Assembly (NCBI GenBank): GCA_964396715.1
Contig: CAYNFQ010000004.1
Location: 1-59,255, forward strand
Origin: CAYNFQ01 sp964396715
GTDB lineage: Bacteria; Patescibacteriota; Microgenomatia; Daviesbacterales; UBA10151
DNA: 59,255 bases
Direction: 5' to 3'
In this document: piece by piece, positions 39,286 through 46,770 of the stretch
Numbering within the stretch: the first letter of the stretch is position 1
Layout of the letters: each line of letters begins with the position of its first letter
Program-made: the position numbers and the translations under genes
The notes under the pieces: model-generated
Database searches by the model: none
Seen by the model: the letters and a program-made list of their open reading frames with translations, nothing else
What the model was told of the DNA's origin: nothing

Positions 39286-39615
39286 ATGACAAGAGATCAG
39301 GAACCACCTTTTATATCACCTCAAGACCGCCAGCCAATTCCTGAAGGTAATGGTTCAGGACAAATGAATCCACCTCGTTTAGCTGAACTATTAAGAAACC
39401 ACTTAATTCTTGCGAAAGGCGCGGTGCTTGGTGTTGGTAGTGGACTAGTTACTGGTGCAGCTTTTATTGTTGCTACGCATGAAGCTGGAATAGGTGATCC
39501 AAACAGCAGAGCTCTAGGGGCTCTAGTAGTTGCTTTAACATCTATTACTTGGGTACATCTAAGAGGAATGCGATCTGATTACCGGAGTTTATTGCATCCA
39601 TCCAGAAAAGCTTAG
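39286..39615 (+). CDS. Small membrane protein
   Basis: 109 residues: Pro-rich hydrophilic start, then two hydrophobic segments (about 45-64 GAVLGVGSGLVTGAAFIVAT and 75-92 ALGALVVALTSITWVHL). No family recognised. Immediately upstream of the IS200 element. Confidence 0.55.
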   Translation: MTRDQEPPFISPQDRQPIPEGNGSGQMNPPRLAELLRNHLILAKGAVLGVGSGLVTGAAFIVATHEAGIGDPNSRALGALVVALTSITWVHLRGMRSDYRSLLHPSRKA

Positions 39616-39689
39616 GATAAATTCAGAATCTTTCTTCCCTACTACGAGTATCTACCTGGATGTCTTAGGTTTTCTTCTGACATGGCAGA

Positions 39690-40226
39690 GAGCCCCGCTC
39701 TTTTAAGAGCGGGGGTGAATGCCATCCCGTAGCGCAGCAACTTTCTTAAGTTGCGAAGCGGAGGCTAATTTGTCATGATTTGTTGGTGGCAAGGATTTAC
39801 AAAAGCGGAGCATCAACAAAACATAGGTTACTCACACATCTGGCATGGTGTCCCAAATATCACAGGAGAGTACTCATAGGTAAGGTAGCAAAAAGGTTAT
39901 ATGAATTGTTCAAGGATTGTTGTGAGATGAATGATTGGCAAATCCATCAGATCAATATCCAAAAGGATCATGTCCACCTGCTCATTCAGGTAAACCCCAG
40001 AGATAGTATTGCCCATGTAATGCATTATCTCAAGGGTGGTTCATCAAGGATCATCAGAAAAGGGTTTCCGGAATTGGAAGAGTTTCTGTGGGGAGATTCA
40101 TTCTGGTCGGATGGATACTTTGCTGAGAGTGTTGGTAAAGTCAGTGAGGCTACAATCAAAAACTATATTAAAAACCAAAACAAATCATGACGTAGGAGCA
40201 AAAGCCCCGTCATTTATGACGGGGAT
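39690..40226 (+). mobile_element. IS200/IS605-family element (tnpA only)
   Basis: Left end: perfect hairpin CCCCGCTCTT/AAGAGCGGGG (39693-39714), then a second hairpin GCAACTT/AAGTTGC (39737-39754) next to the GGAGG ribosome-binding site. Right end: hairpin CCCCGTCA/TGACGGGG (40205-40224). The layout matches IS200, whose left-end stem-loops block incoming transcription and mask the tnpA ribosome-binding site. No tnpB. Confidence 0.8.
39780..40190 (+). CDS. tnpA: IS200-family transposase TnpA
   Basis: 136 residues. THLAWCPKYHRRVLIG start block, HUH motif in KDHVHLLIQV, and the Tyr nucleophile in the helix EATIKNYIKNQ. This single-strand transposase excises one strand at the hairpin ends. TTG 39780 is the best in-frame start, with GGAGG 15 bases upstream. 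Complete, so probably active. Confidence 0.92.
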   Translation: MLVARIYKSGASTKHRLLTHLAWCPKYHRRVLIGKVAKRLYELFKDCCEMNDWQIHQINIQKDHVHLLIQVNPRDSIAHVMHYLKGGSSRIIRKGFPELEEFLWGDSFWSDGYFAESVGKVSEATIKNYIKNQNKS

Positions 40227-41029
40227 TCTATTACTCTCTTTTCAATTCTCCAAAGAATAGTTAGATATCTGGGATCTTCTTCTCCAGGATCTGTTTTGGA
40301 TAATTCGGTATACTTTGCTTCTGCTTCTTGATCTCCAATTTCTTTAGAGATCCAAACTGCAGCGTGATATTTTTGCATTTCAGCATAAGTATCTCTTAGT
40401 CTGGTACCTACCTCTAAATTACCTGCTAGTGAGGTATCTCTCTCCCAAATTCTAGGATCTCCAGGAGGAAAATCATCATCTGGATATTTTGGTAATAATC
40501 CAAAAAATTGTCTATTTAGAAGTAAGGAATCTTTTTCTAAAGTTCTAACTCTATCTAACCACTGAATATATTCAGGTAAATCTACTTTTTCATCTTTACC
40601 AGCCGCAACTATTGCATATACTAATCCACTCTCCAAAGCTCCGAATCTTCTCTGAAGGTTAAATCTTTCTGTCTCTACTGGAGATAATAATGCCCTGTCT
40701 CCTAACCTTGACATAGCACCAGCAAAACCTACAGCACTCTGTAAACCCTTCTTATATGCCTCAAGAGCGGAAATTAAATTTCCACCGCTTAATTCTTGAT
40801 TGGCAAATTCTTGATAAGCCTCCTCTGCCATCATAAAGGAGCCTGTCGTATCAAGAAAATGGACACCTCGTCTTAAGGTTCCCTCAACTCTAAAACGATT
40901 TCCCAGGATTGGAGGCATAAAGTCATAAACAACAGCTTCTTGTAAAGCAACGGGTTGTCCCGTACCTCTTGAGAGTACATCTGGATCTATTTGAACCCTT
41001 TTTAATTCACCAAAATCTGGTCTAGTCAT
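40214..41029 (-). CDS. Hypothetical helical protein, 3' end inside an IS200 end
   Basis: 271 residues, not recognised. Helical-repeat character in the middle (YQEFANQELSGGNLISALEAYKKGLQ, TPR-like) and in the C-terminal third. Its last codons (ESPS, stop) are read from the right-end hairpin of the IS200 element, so the native C-terminus may have been cut and replaced. Convergent with tnpA. Confidence 0.55.
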   Translation of the reverse strand: MTRPDFGELKRVQIDPDVLSRGTGQPVALQEAVVYDFMPPILGNRFRVEGTLRRGVHFLDTTGSFMMAEEAYQEFANQELSGGNLISALEAYKKGLQSAVGFAGAMSRLGDRALLSPVETERFNLQRRFGALESGLVYAIVAAGKDEKVDLPEYIQWLDRVRTLEKDSLLLNRQFFGLLPKYPDDDFPPGDPRIWERDTSLAGNLEVGTRLRDTYAEMQKYHAAVWISKEIGDQEAEAKYTELSKTDPGEEDPRYLTILWRIEKRVIESPS

Positions 41030-41142
41030 AAATAATATCGGTTGTCCAAACTATAGGACGTATTAGACCATAATATTAGATGAAAGTCAAGCTAGAGTAT
41101 GCTTACCTAGTAGATTCTTTGGAATTTTAAGTTATTGCGTAA

Positions 41143-41162
41143 TTGCGCAAGTGTGTTATAAT
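41143..41162 (+). promoter_or_regulatory. Promoter and possible operator for the RHH-SIR2 pair
   Basis: TGtTATAAT (41154-41162) ends 7 bases before ATG 41170. The palindrome TTGCGCAA (41143-41150) lies just upstream, with a near-copy ATTGCGT before it, a fitting site for the ribbon-helix-helix product. Confidence 0.55.
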
Positions 41163-41169
41163 TTGCTGC

Positions 41170-41643
41170 ATGGAATCTGATAAATCCATTATTCTAACAG
41201 AAGGTGTAGAGGCAAAAATTGACTATGCTGGAAAAATTGGACCAGGAGTTGATGGATACAGGGTAATTTTAAAAATTTATTCCACTCTACCAAGAACGAC
41301 AGCCGGGCTCATAAAAGAATATGAAGTTTGGGTATCACAGGAGTATCTTGAAGATAATGATTATACATTCAGTGATGAAGGTGCTAGTAAATTTGCCTTA
41401 GATGTAATCCAAAGGCGGTTTCAAGAATCCGGAAATAACGTTCCTAGAGAAAATGGATTAAAGGCCACCAGCGCACATGGTGTAGAGTTGGGAAATCCCC
41501 AATTCATATCTGATTCTTTGACACGATTAAATCTTGTGGTTAGAAAAAGTCAAGCAAAATGGTTAAAAGAACAAGCACGAAAACAAAATTCTAATGTGTC
41601 AGCCGTTGTTAGGAATATTTTAGAAGACATAAGGAATAAATAA
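41170..41643 (+). CDS. Protein with C-terminal ribbon-helix-helix domain
   Basis: 157 residues. The N-terminal 105 residues are beta-rich and unrecognised (IILTEGVEAKIDYAGKIG, YRVILKIYSTLP). The last 45 form a ribbon-helix-helix (LTRLNLVVRKSQAKWLKEQARKQ, then NVSAVVRNILED), typical of antitoxins and repressors. One base before the SIR2-like gene, so certainly co-translated. ATG 41170 is set by the -10 box; a longer frame lacks support. Confidence 0.7.
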   Translation: MESDKSIILTEGVEAKIDYAGKIGPGVDGYRVILKIYSTLPRTTAGLIKEYEVWVSQEYLEDNDYTFSDEGASKFALDVIQRRFQESGNNVPRENGLKATSAHGVELGNPQFISDSLTRLNLVVRKSQAKWLKEQARKQNSNVSAVVRNILEDIRNK

Positions 41644-41644
41644 T

Positions 41645-42688
41645 ATGCCCAAGAAATTAACAATTATATTAGGTGCGGGAGCTTCACACAGCTTAAACCC
41701 AGATCCCAAGTCTTTGGATAACCAGGGATACAGACCTCCCTTAGCAAGAGATATTTTTGCAGGTAGTCGTGAATTTCGAGGGATACTTAACAAATATCCC
41801 TTGGCAGAAATTTTAGCAAGCGATATAGATAGAAGAATAAGACAGAATAAAGATGGAGTCGGTTTAGAACAAATACTAAAAACTTATGAGCAATTTCTAC
41901 GAGATGGAAAAGATGGGGCAATTACTAGACAATTCTTACAAATTCCTCTTTATTTAAATGAACTATTTGGGGAGATAACAACTCATTTTACTAAACAACC
42001 AGATGAATATAACAATTTAGTAAATTTGGCTTTGAGTCATTTAGATGAAGTATTATTTTTAACCCTAAACTATGACAATCTTTTAGAGATTCCTTTGTCC
42101 AGAAATTTCGACATAGATTTTTCAAAAGAAGAACATTACATCAAACAAGAAGGCTGGTCTTTAGTTAAGCTTCATGGATCAATAAATTGGTATAAGCAAT
42201 TTTCATCATTTCAAATTCAGGATAAAAATGATGGTGAATATTTTCGTTTACTAAAAACTTCTTCCCTACCCATACCCTTACAAGAAAATTTCGTTTTAAT
42301 CAGTATGAATGGTTATGGTAACAAATATATTAGTGATACCCCTGTATATCCAGCTTTAACAGTACCAGTTGACGGAAAATATGATATCAATTGTCCAGAA
42401 TCACATCAAGAAAAAGCTAGAAAATTTTTAGCTGACTGCCATAATTATTTAATTATTGGTACAAGTGGCAATGATCAGGATTTATTAGATTTATTAAAAA
42501 GTCATGTACGAAGCGCCCGTGTTATGTTAGTAGGTCGAGAGGAAGAAAGGATTAGGGAAACTAAAAGAAAATTCATGGATGCTGTACCACAATTTCAAAA
42601 TAGTATAGATACCTTTTACCATCAGAGAGGATTTAGTATGTTTGTTGAAAGTGGAAAGCTTGATGAATTCTTAGATTCAATAAGCTAG
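41645..42688 (+). CDS. SIR2-like domain protein
   Basis: 347 residues. NAD-pocket motif TIILGAGASHS at 6-16, FLTLNYDNLLE near 138, KLHGSINW near 175 (the His is the expected catalytic residue), and YLIIGTSGNDQD near 268. This is the SIR2_2 type used as an NAD hydrolase in several anti-phage systems. No membrane segment or additional domain. Function as effector or toxin is inferred from the neighbour and family. Confidence 0.8.
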   Translation: MPKKLTIILGAGASHSLNPDPKSLDNQGYRPPLARDIFAGSREFRGILNKYPLAEILASDIDRRIRQNKDGVGLEQILKTYEQFLRDGKDGAITRQFLQIPLYLNELFGEITTHFTKQPDEYNNLVNLALSHLDEVLFLTLNYDNLLEIPLSRNFDIDFSKEEHYIKQEGWSLVKLHGSINWYKQFSSFQIQDKNDGEYFRLLKTSSLPIPLQENFVLISMNGYGNKYISDTPVYPALTVPVDGKYDINCPESHQEKARKFLADCHNYLIIGTSGNDQDLLDLLKSHVRSARVMLVGREEERIRETKRKFMDAVPQFQNSIDTFYHQRGFSMFVESGKLDEFLDSIS

Positions 42689-42718
42689 AAGAGTTCTTTA
42701 AAATTTTTGCGTTTTTTG

Positions 42719-42736
42719 AATCCGCTGTGGCGGATT
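42719..42736. repeat. Hairpin after the SIR2-like gene
   Basis: AATCCGC/GCGGATT with a 4-base loop, 30 bases after the stop codon. May be a weak terminator; no U-run. Confidence 0.4.
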
Positions 42737-42768
42737 GTTCGAGCCTCCGGTTTTACGAGCGAGGTCGG

Positions 42769-42788
42769 CCTGCCTGTCGGCAGACAGG
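42769..42788. repeat. Intergenic copy of the PAGRQG palindrome
   Basis: CCTGCCTGTCGGCAGACAGG: two symmetric changes from the polX copy, still able to fold through G-U pairs. Confidence 0.6.
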
Positions 42789-42792
42789 AATA

Positions 42793-42881
42793 CGGTTTTA
42801 GGTAGGGAACGAACATGAGCTTGGCGCCGACGATGCATGCGTCGATTGAAAATGCGTTCGAATTTGTTTGTATCGGAGTAC
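42793..42881. repeat. 89-bp dispersed repeat, copy B (inverted)
   Basis: Reverse-complement partner of 36944-37032, about 91% identical over 89 bp. Lies between a SIR2-like gene and tRNA-Glu, next to a PAGRQG palindrome. The two copies bracket a 5.8-kb accessory segment. Confidence 0.75.
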
Positions 42882-42923
42882 CGCAGAGGAATTTTAGTTC
42901 CTCAGCTTCAAAATCCCTTTCGG

Positions 42924-42997
42924 TACCGCCAACGGGAGTCGAACCCGTGATTTCCGGGATGAAAGCCCGATGTCCTAGGCCACTAGACGATGGCGGC
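42924..42997 (-). tRNA. tRNA-Glu (TTC)
   Basis: GCCGCCA acceptor pairs with TGGCGGT (first pair is G-U), D-arm GTCTAGTGGCCTAGGAC, anticodon loop CTTTCAT (anticodon TTC), T-arm ACGGG TTCGACT CCCGT. Discriminator A, then CCG, so no full CCA. Confidence 0.95.
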
Positions 42998-43007
42998 AAG
43001 AGATAAA

Positions 43008-43036
43008 ATTATACTTGAATTTTCAACTTTACTCAA
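43008..43036 (-). promoter_or_regulatory. tRNA-Glu promoter
   Basis: Minus strand: -35 TTGAGT (43031-43036), 17-base spacer, -10 TATAAT (43008-43013), ten bases before the tRNA. Confidence 0.65.
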
Positions 43037-43052
43037 ATGCCTAAAATAGTTA

Positions 43053-43079
43053 TTGACAATTAGAATAAATTTGTATTAT
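43053..43079 (+). promoter_or_regulatory. glnA promoter
   Basis: -35 TTGACA (43053-43058) and -10 TATTAT (43074-43079), 15-base spacer. Start about 10 bases before the ATG. No repressor palindrome is obvious. Confidence 0.5.
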
Positions 43080-43096
43080 TTTATATTTATTATTTA

Positions 43097-44554
43097 ATGA
43101 ATAATACTAACCCTTCTGAAAATTATCCTAATTCCTTAAAAAACTTCTTAGAAATTCCTTATGATGAATTGGAAGAGTTAAACCTTAAAGCCAAAGAAAA
43201 AGCAGAAACACTCAGTGCAAAAGAGTTAGAAACAGAATATTTAACCTTTCTTAAAAAAGAGAAGAAAATTAAGGCAGTCACTATTTGTTTTACGGATATA
43301 GAAGGTAGGCTGCATATGCTGGATTATGATAAAAAGTATCTGGTGGAGGCTTTAAACAATCTCACTTTTGACGGTTCCTCCATCAGGGGTTTCACTGCCC
43401 AATCTGAGTCTGATTTAAGGCTGGAGGTAGATTTTACCTCAATCAGGTATTTGCCATCTGATGTATTTGGTCCTGGAAAGGTGTTATTTTTTGCCTCTGT
43501 TTTAGACAGGGACAGAAAGCCATACTCTGCAGATTTTAGACGACAGTTGATAGAATATACCAGGGAACTGAAGAAAAAAAAGGGGATCACTGCTGTTGCT
43601 TCTGCGGAGATTGAGGGCTTTTTGATAGACGGGATTAATTCAGAGCAACTTTATGCTCAAAACAACGGGTTAAAATTGATTACCACAGGCGGTTATTACC
43701 ATTCTTTGCCGATGGACAAGCTGAGGATTTTTATAGACAGAGCAGCAGAAGCCCAAAGGTCAATGGGTTTTAGGAATGAAAAAGATCACCCTGAGGTGGC
43801 ACCTTCCCAGTTTGAGATGAACTTTTCTTATTCTGAGGTGATCAGAGCTGCTGATAATATTCAACTTTACAAGCTGGTTTGCCGGCAAGTGGCCAGGAAT
43901 ATGGGAATGACAGCCTGCTTTTTACCCAAGCCTTTTATGGGTATTAACGGTTCCGGCATGCACACCAACTTTTCTTTAAACAAAGGGGGTAAAAATATCT
44001 TTTATGATCCAAAAGGAGAGGACGGACTTTCAAAAGAGGCCTGGGAATTGATATTAAAACTTTTAAACCATGCACCGGAAATTTGCCTGATTTTTAACTC
44101 TTCTGTGAATGCTTACAGACGACTGGATCCGCATTTTGAAGCTCCTAACCAGATTAAAGTTTCACCAATAGACAGAGGTTCTATGATCAGGATACCGGTA
44201 GGTAATGAGAAAACCTCAAGAATTGAGCTTAGATCTGTGGCTCCTGATGCCAATCCTTATTTGGTTTTATATACTATTTTAAGGGTGGGTTTGGAGGGGG
44301 AAAGATTGGAAAAAGATGAGGACAAAAGGGAGCGTTCCAGGTTTTTGCCTGATAATATCTATGATGCAATCAGATTTTTTAAATCTTCTGATTTAGTGAG
44401 TCAGCTTTTGGGTGAAGAGAATAAGGAAAAATATGCCAGTTTTAAGCAAGCCTCAGCAGACAAATGCCCCAAAGCTTTAGGGACCCTTATTAAGAGCGCT
44501 GAAGTGATTTATCATCATGAGGTCACCAACCAGGTTCTTTGGAACGAGTTTTAA
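43097..44554 (+). CDS. glnA: Glutamine synthetase
   Basis: Makes glutamine from glutamate and ammonia. 485 residues. Beta-grasp domain with FTDIEGRLHML and FDGSSIRGF, catalytic domain with AEIEGFLI, NGSGMHTNFSL, and RIELRSVAPDANPYL (Arg flap). The Tyr adenylylation loop of enterobacterial GlnA is not evident. The N-terminus has about 60 extra charged helical residues. Glutamine here also feeds GatCAB. Confidence 0.95.
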   Translation: MNNTNPSENYPNSLKNFLEIPYDELEELNLKAKEKAETLSAKELETEYLTFLKKEKKIKAVTICFTDIEGRLHMLDYDKKYLVEALNNLTFDGSSIRGFTAQSESDLRLEVDFTSIRYLPSDVFGPGKVLFFASVLDRDRKPYSADFRRQLIEYTRELKKKKGITAVASAEIEGFLIDGINSEQLYAQNNGLKLITTGGYYHSLPMDKLRIFIDRAAEAQRSMGFRNEKDHPEVAPSQFEMNFSYSEVIRAADNIQLYKLVCRQVARNMGMTACFLPKPFMGINGSGMHTNFSLNKGGKNIFYDPKGEDGLSKEAWELILKLLNHAPEICLIFNSSVNAYRRLDPHFEAPNQIKVSPIDRGSMIRIPVGNEKTSRIELRSVAPDANPYLVLYTILRVGLEGERLEKDEDKRERSRFLPDNIYDAIRFFKSSDLVSQLLGEENKEKYASFKQASADKCPKALGTLIKSAEVIYHHEVTNQVLWNEF

Positions 44555-44610
44555 AGCTCTGAGACATTTGAGATGTAGATTAGGTTGTTGGGACAATTTA
44601 AACTTTAGAC

Positions 44611-44639
44611 TTGACAAGCCAAGTAAAATGTTCTAACCT
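44611..44639 (+). promoter_or_regulatory. Candidate promoter for the LEA-like gene
   Basis: -35 TTGACA (44611-44616), 17-base spacer, weak -10 TAACCT (44634-44639), 6 bases before ATG 44646. Confidence 0.4.
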
Positions 44640-44645
44640 AAAATT

Positions 44646-45206
44646 ATGTCCGGTTTAACAGATGATGTTAAAAATACGCTGACCTCACTAATCTCTGGTG
44701 CAGGTGATATTTTGTCCACCACCCAAAATGTGGCTAAAGAAAATCTTGTCAAAGCTGTTCAGGGGGTGGGAATGGTGGCTGAAACAAGCACTCAGGCTGT
44801 GACAGATGTGGTCACCGGTGGAGTTGAAGCGCTTTCTGAAGCAGGAGGTTCTCTGACAGATGGTGTTACAGGTTTGGTCAGAGGTGTGGTTGATGGGGCA
44901 AAAGATGTGGGTATTGATACAACTGAGGCGGCAGGAGAAGCAGCTCAAACAGCAGTCAAAACAGTTTCTTCTGTTGGAGGAGATATAGGAGAAACAGCAG
45001 TGTCCGTAGTGAGAGGGGCAATTGAGGGGGCGGGAGATATTGGTGCAGATACGGGTGCTGTTGCAAAAGGTGCAGTGTTAGGTATTTTAAGGGCAGCGGA
45101 TGAAATAGGATCTGAAGCAGGATCTACTGTCAGAAAAGCCTTACTTAATGCGGCAACCTTGCCTCACGATATAATTGATGCACTGATTAGCGGAAAATCA
45201 GACTAG
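44646..45206 (+). CDS. Ala/Gly/Val-rich repetitive helical protein (LEA-like)
   Basis: 186 residues made of imperfect 11- to 33-residue amphipathic repeats such as VVRGAIEGAGDIGADTGAVAKGAV and LVRGVVDGAKDVGIDTTEAA. Rich in Ala, Gly, Val, Thr, Asp; no Cys, no aromatic core. Resembles group-3 LEA, phasin or apolipoprotein-like helices that lie on membranes or protect proteins in stress. Function not assigned. Between glnA and tRNA-Lys. Confidence 0.65.
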   Translation: MSGLTDDVKNTLTSLISGAGDILSTTQNVAKENLVKAVQGVGMVAETSTQAVTDVVTGGVEALSEAGGSLTDGVTGLVRGVVDGAKDVGIDTTEAAGEAAQTAVKTVSSVGGDIGETAVSVVRGAIEGAGDIGADTGAVAKGAVLGILRAADEIGSEAGSTVRKALLNAATLPHDIIDALISGKSD

Positions 45207-45222
45207 GCTAAAGATCTTCAGC

Positions 45223-45251
45223 TTGCCTACATTTATCCAGAATCGTATAAT
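45223..45251 (+). promoter_or_regulatory. tRNA-Lys promoter
   Basis: -35 TTGCCT (45223-45228), 17-base spacer, -10 TATAAT (45246-45251). tRNA-Lys starts 10 bases later. Confidence 0.65.
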
Positions 45252-45260
45252 ATCCAGGAT

Positions 45261-45332
45261 GGGCCGGTAGCTCAGCGGTAGAGCAGGAGCCTTTTAAGCT
45301 CTTGGTCCTGGGTTCGATTCCCAGCCGGCTCA
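45261..45332 (+). tRNA. tRNA-Lys (TTT)
   Basis: Acceptor GGGCCGG with CCGGCTC (one G-U), D-arm GCTC/GAGC, anticodon stem GGAGC/GCTCT with loop CTTTTAA (anticodon TTT), T-arm CTGGG TTCGATT CCCAG. No CCA encoded. Confidence 0.95.
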
Positions 45333-45509
45333 CTCTTCGACTCGCACAATATAATTGTACTCGCTCAGAGTAAACTCTATAAGAACAGCATAAACGGTGC
45401 TCGTTTATCCTGAGAGTAATCGAAGGACTCAGAGTAAACTCGAGTCGAAGAACCCTGAGCGTAGCGAAACCCTGAGTCTATCGAAGGGTGAGAGAAGTCG
45501 AAGGGCAAC
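45333..45509. repeat. Cluster of TCGAAGG/CTGAG dispersed repeats
   Basis: CTTCGACTCG (45334-45343) is inverted as CGAGTCGAAG (about 45441-45450), CTCAGAGTAAACTC occurs twice, and CCCTGAG with TCGAAGGG units follow. The cluster fills the gap between tRNA-Lys and the GIY-YIG gene and holds no gene. Confidence 0.55.
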
Positions 45510-45764
45510 ATGTCTTGGTACGTCTACATTGCAAAAGCAAAAACTGGCAGATACTATACCGGTATTACCACAAATCCAAATAAAAGAATTATTAAACATA
45601 ATTTGGGAAAGGGTTCAAGGTTTGCTATAGAGCAAGGTCCATTTGAACTGGTCTATATCTCCAAAGCATTTCCAGACAAATCAGAAGCAAGAAAACGGGA
45701 AATTCAGATTAAAGGTTGGTCAAGAGAAAAGAAATTAAAACTAATAAGCGGAGCGTGGAAGTAA
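45510..45764 (+). CDS. Single-domain GIY-YIG nuclease-like protein
   Basis: 84 residues. MSWYVYIAKAKTGRYYTGIT gives the YVYI...YYTGIT form of the motif, followed by RIIKHNLGKGSRF and a Glu helix (KSEARKREIQIKGW). URI-type minimal fold. It lies downstream of tRNA-Lys, matching the tRNA-Asp/GIY-YIG pair, but the two proteins belong to different subgroups. Confidence 0.88.
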   Translation: MSWYVYIAKAKTGRYYTGITTNPNKRIIKHNLGKGSRFAIEQGPFELVYISKAFPDKSEARKREIQIKGWSREKKLKLISGAWK

Positions 45765-45774
45765 AATTGAAAAA

Positions 45775-45850
45775 TCCTCTCAGGATTCGAACTCATGATT
45801 AGATTGTTCTAGCAATCTTCTTTATTTTCAACTTACCCTTTAAAAGGAGA
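45775..45850 (-). other. Possible degenerate tRNA relic
   Basis: On the minus strand, a 5-bp stem GATTG/CAATC with 7-base loop CTAGAAC is followed by GAGTTCGAATCC, a T-loop-like stretch, but the T-stem does not pair and the D-arm and acceptor are poor. Perhaps a tRNA fragment left by an element. The stretch 45765-45914 has no gene. Confidence 0.25.
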
Positions 45851-45914
45851 TTTTCTTGAATTAAAGAATTCTTAGTAGAAAGCGTTTTGCTACCGACAAT
45901 CGAGGGATAAACAC

Positions 45915-46748
45915 TTATTGATCTAAAGTTGTTATGGGTCGAGATTGAATTATGTAAAAATTATCTTTCTCTAGAGCCCATTCAATATCTTGAGGACAAC
46001 CATAGTGTTCTTCAATTTTCTTACCCAACAGAGCAAGTTTTTTTATTTGGTTATCAGACAATGCAGACTGACTTCTTTTATTTTCTGGTACAGGAATTTC
46101 TTTATTTGCGCCTTCTTGCAACATAAGCATAACATCTTGAGTTTGGATATCCCTATCTTTTATTTCTATTGTGGCTTTATTTAGCAAAAAATTATCAGGA
46201 GTTATAATTCCCTGTACAAGCATTTCCCCTAAACCATATCCTGCTTCTATCATCATTTCATCGGCATCTTTGGTAATTGGATTGACGGTAAACATTACAC
46301 CGGATACTTCACTCTCAACCATTTTTTGTACTACTACAGCAACAATCATTCGATCCTCTGGTAAGTTTTGTTGAGCTGCATATGAGAGTGCCCTTTCCGA
46401 TTTAATAGAGTCCCAACATTTTCTAATACTATCTATTAAATTTTCCTTGGTTACATTCAAATAGCTTTCTAATTGACCGGCCCAGGAAGCTACAGACGAA
46501 TCCTCCGCTACGGCAGAGGAGCGCACAGCTACCCTTTCCGTTTTTAGGTTATCAAAAGCCTTGAATATTTCCTCTTCAACATCAGCGGGTAATTCTTGAT
46601 TATAAAATTGCAAATAAGCCTTTGTAGTAATCACAAAACCAGAAGGAACTGGTAAGCCAGCTTTTAACATTTCGCCTAATGAAACACCCTTACCCCCTGC
46701 AAGACTTACATCATTTTTTGAAATTGTTTCAAAGGTCTTAATTAGCAT
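45915..46748 (-). CDS. PEP-synthase/PPDK-type ATP-grasp domain as a separate protein
   Basis: 277 residues covering only the nucleotide-binding domain. GGKGVSLGEMLKAGLPVPSGFVI at about 18-40, VAVRSSAVAEDS near 73, VVVQKMVESEVSGVMFTVNP near 136, and DIEWALEKDNFYIIQSRPI at the end are all canonical. In PEP synthase, PPDK and rifampicin phosphotransferase this domain phosphorylates a swivelling His domain; here that domain is in the preceding gene (46771-48210). The split and the operon imply one enzyme from two chains. Confidence 0.9.
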   Translation of the reverse strand: MLIKTFETISKNDVSLAGGKGVSLGEMLKAGLPVPSGFVITTKAYLQFYNQELPADVEEEIFKAFDNLKTERVAVRSSAVAEDSSVASWAGQLESYLNVTKENLIDSIRKCWDSIKSERALSYAAQQNLPEDRMIVAVVVQKMVESEVSGVMFTVNPITKDADEMMIEAGYGLGEMLVQGIITPDNFLLNKATIEIKDRDIQTQDVMLMLQEGANKEIPVPENKRSQSALSDNQIKKLALLGKKIEEHYGCPQDIEWALEKDNFYIIQSRPITTLDQ

Positions 46749-46770
46749 GTTGTGGAATAAACAAACTACA

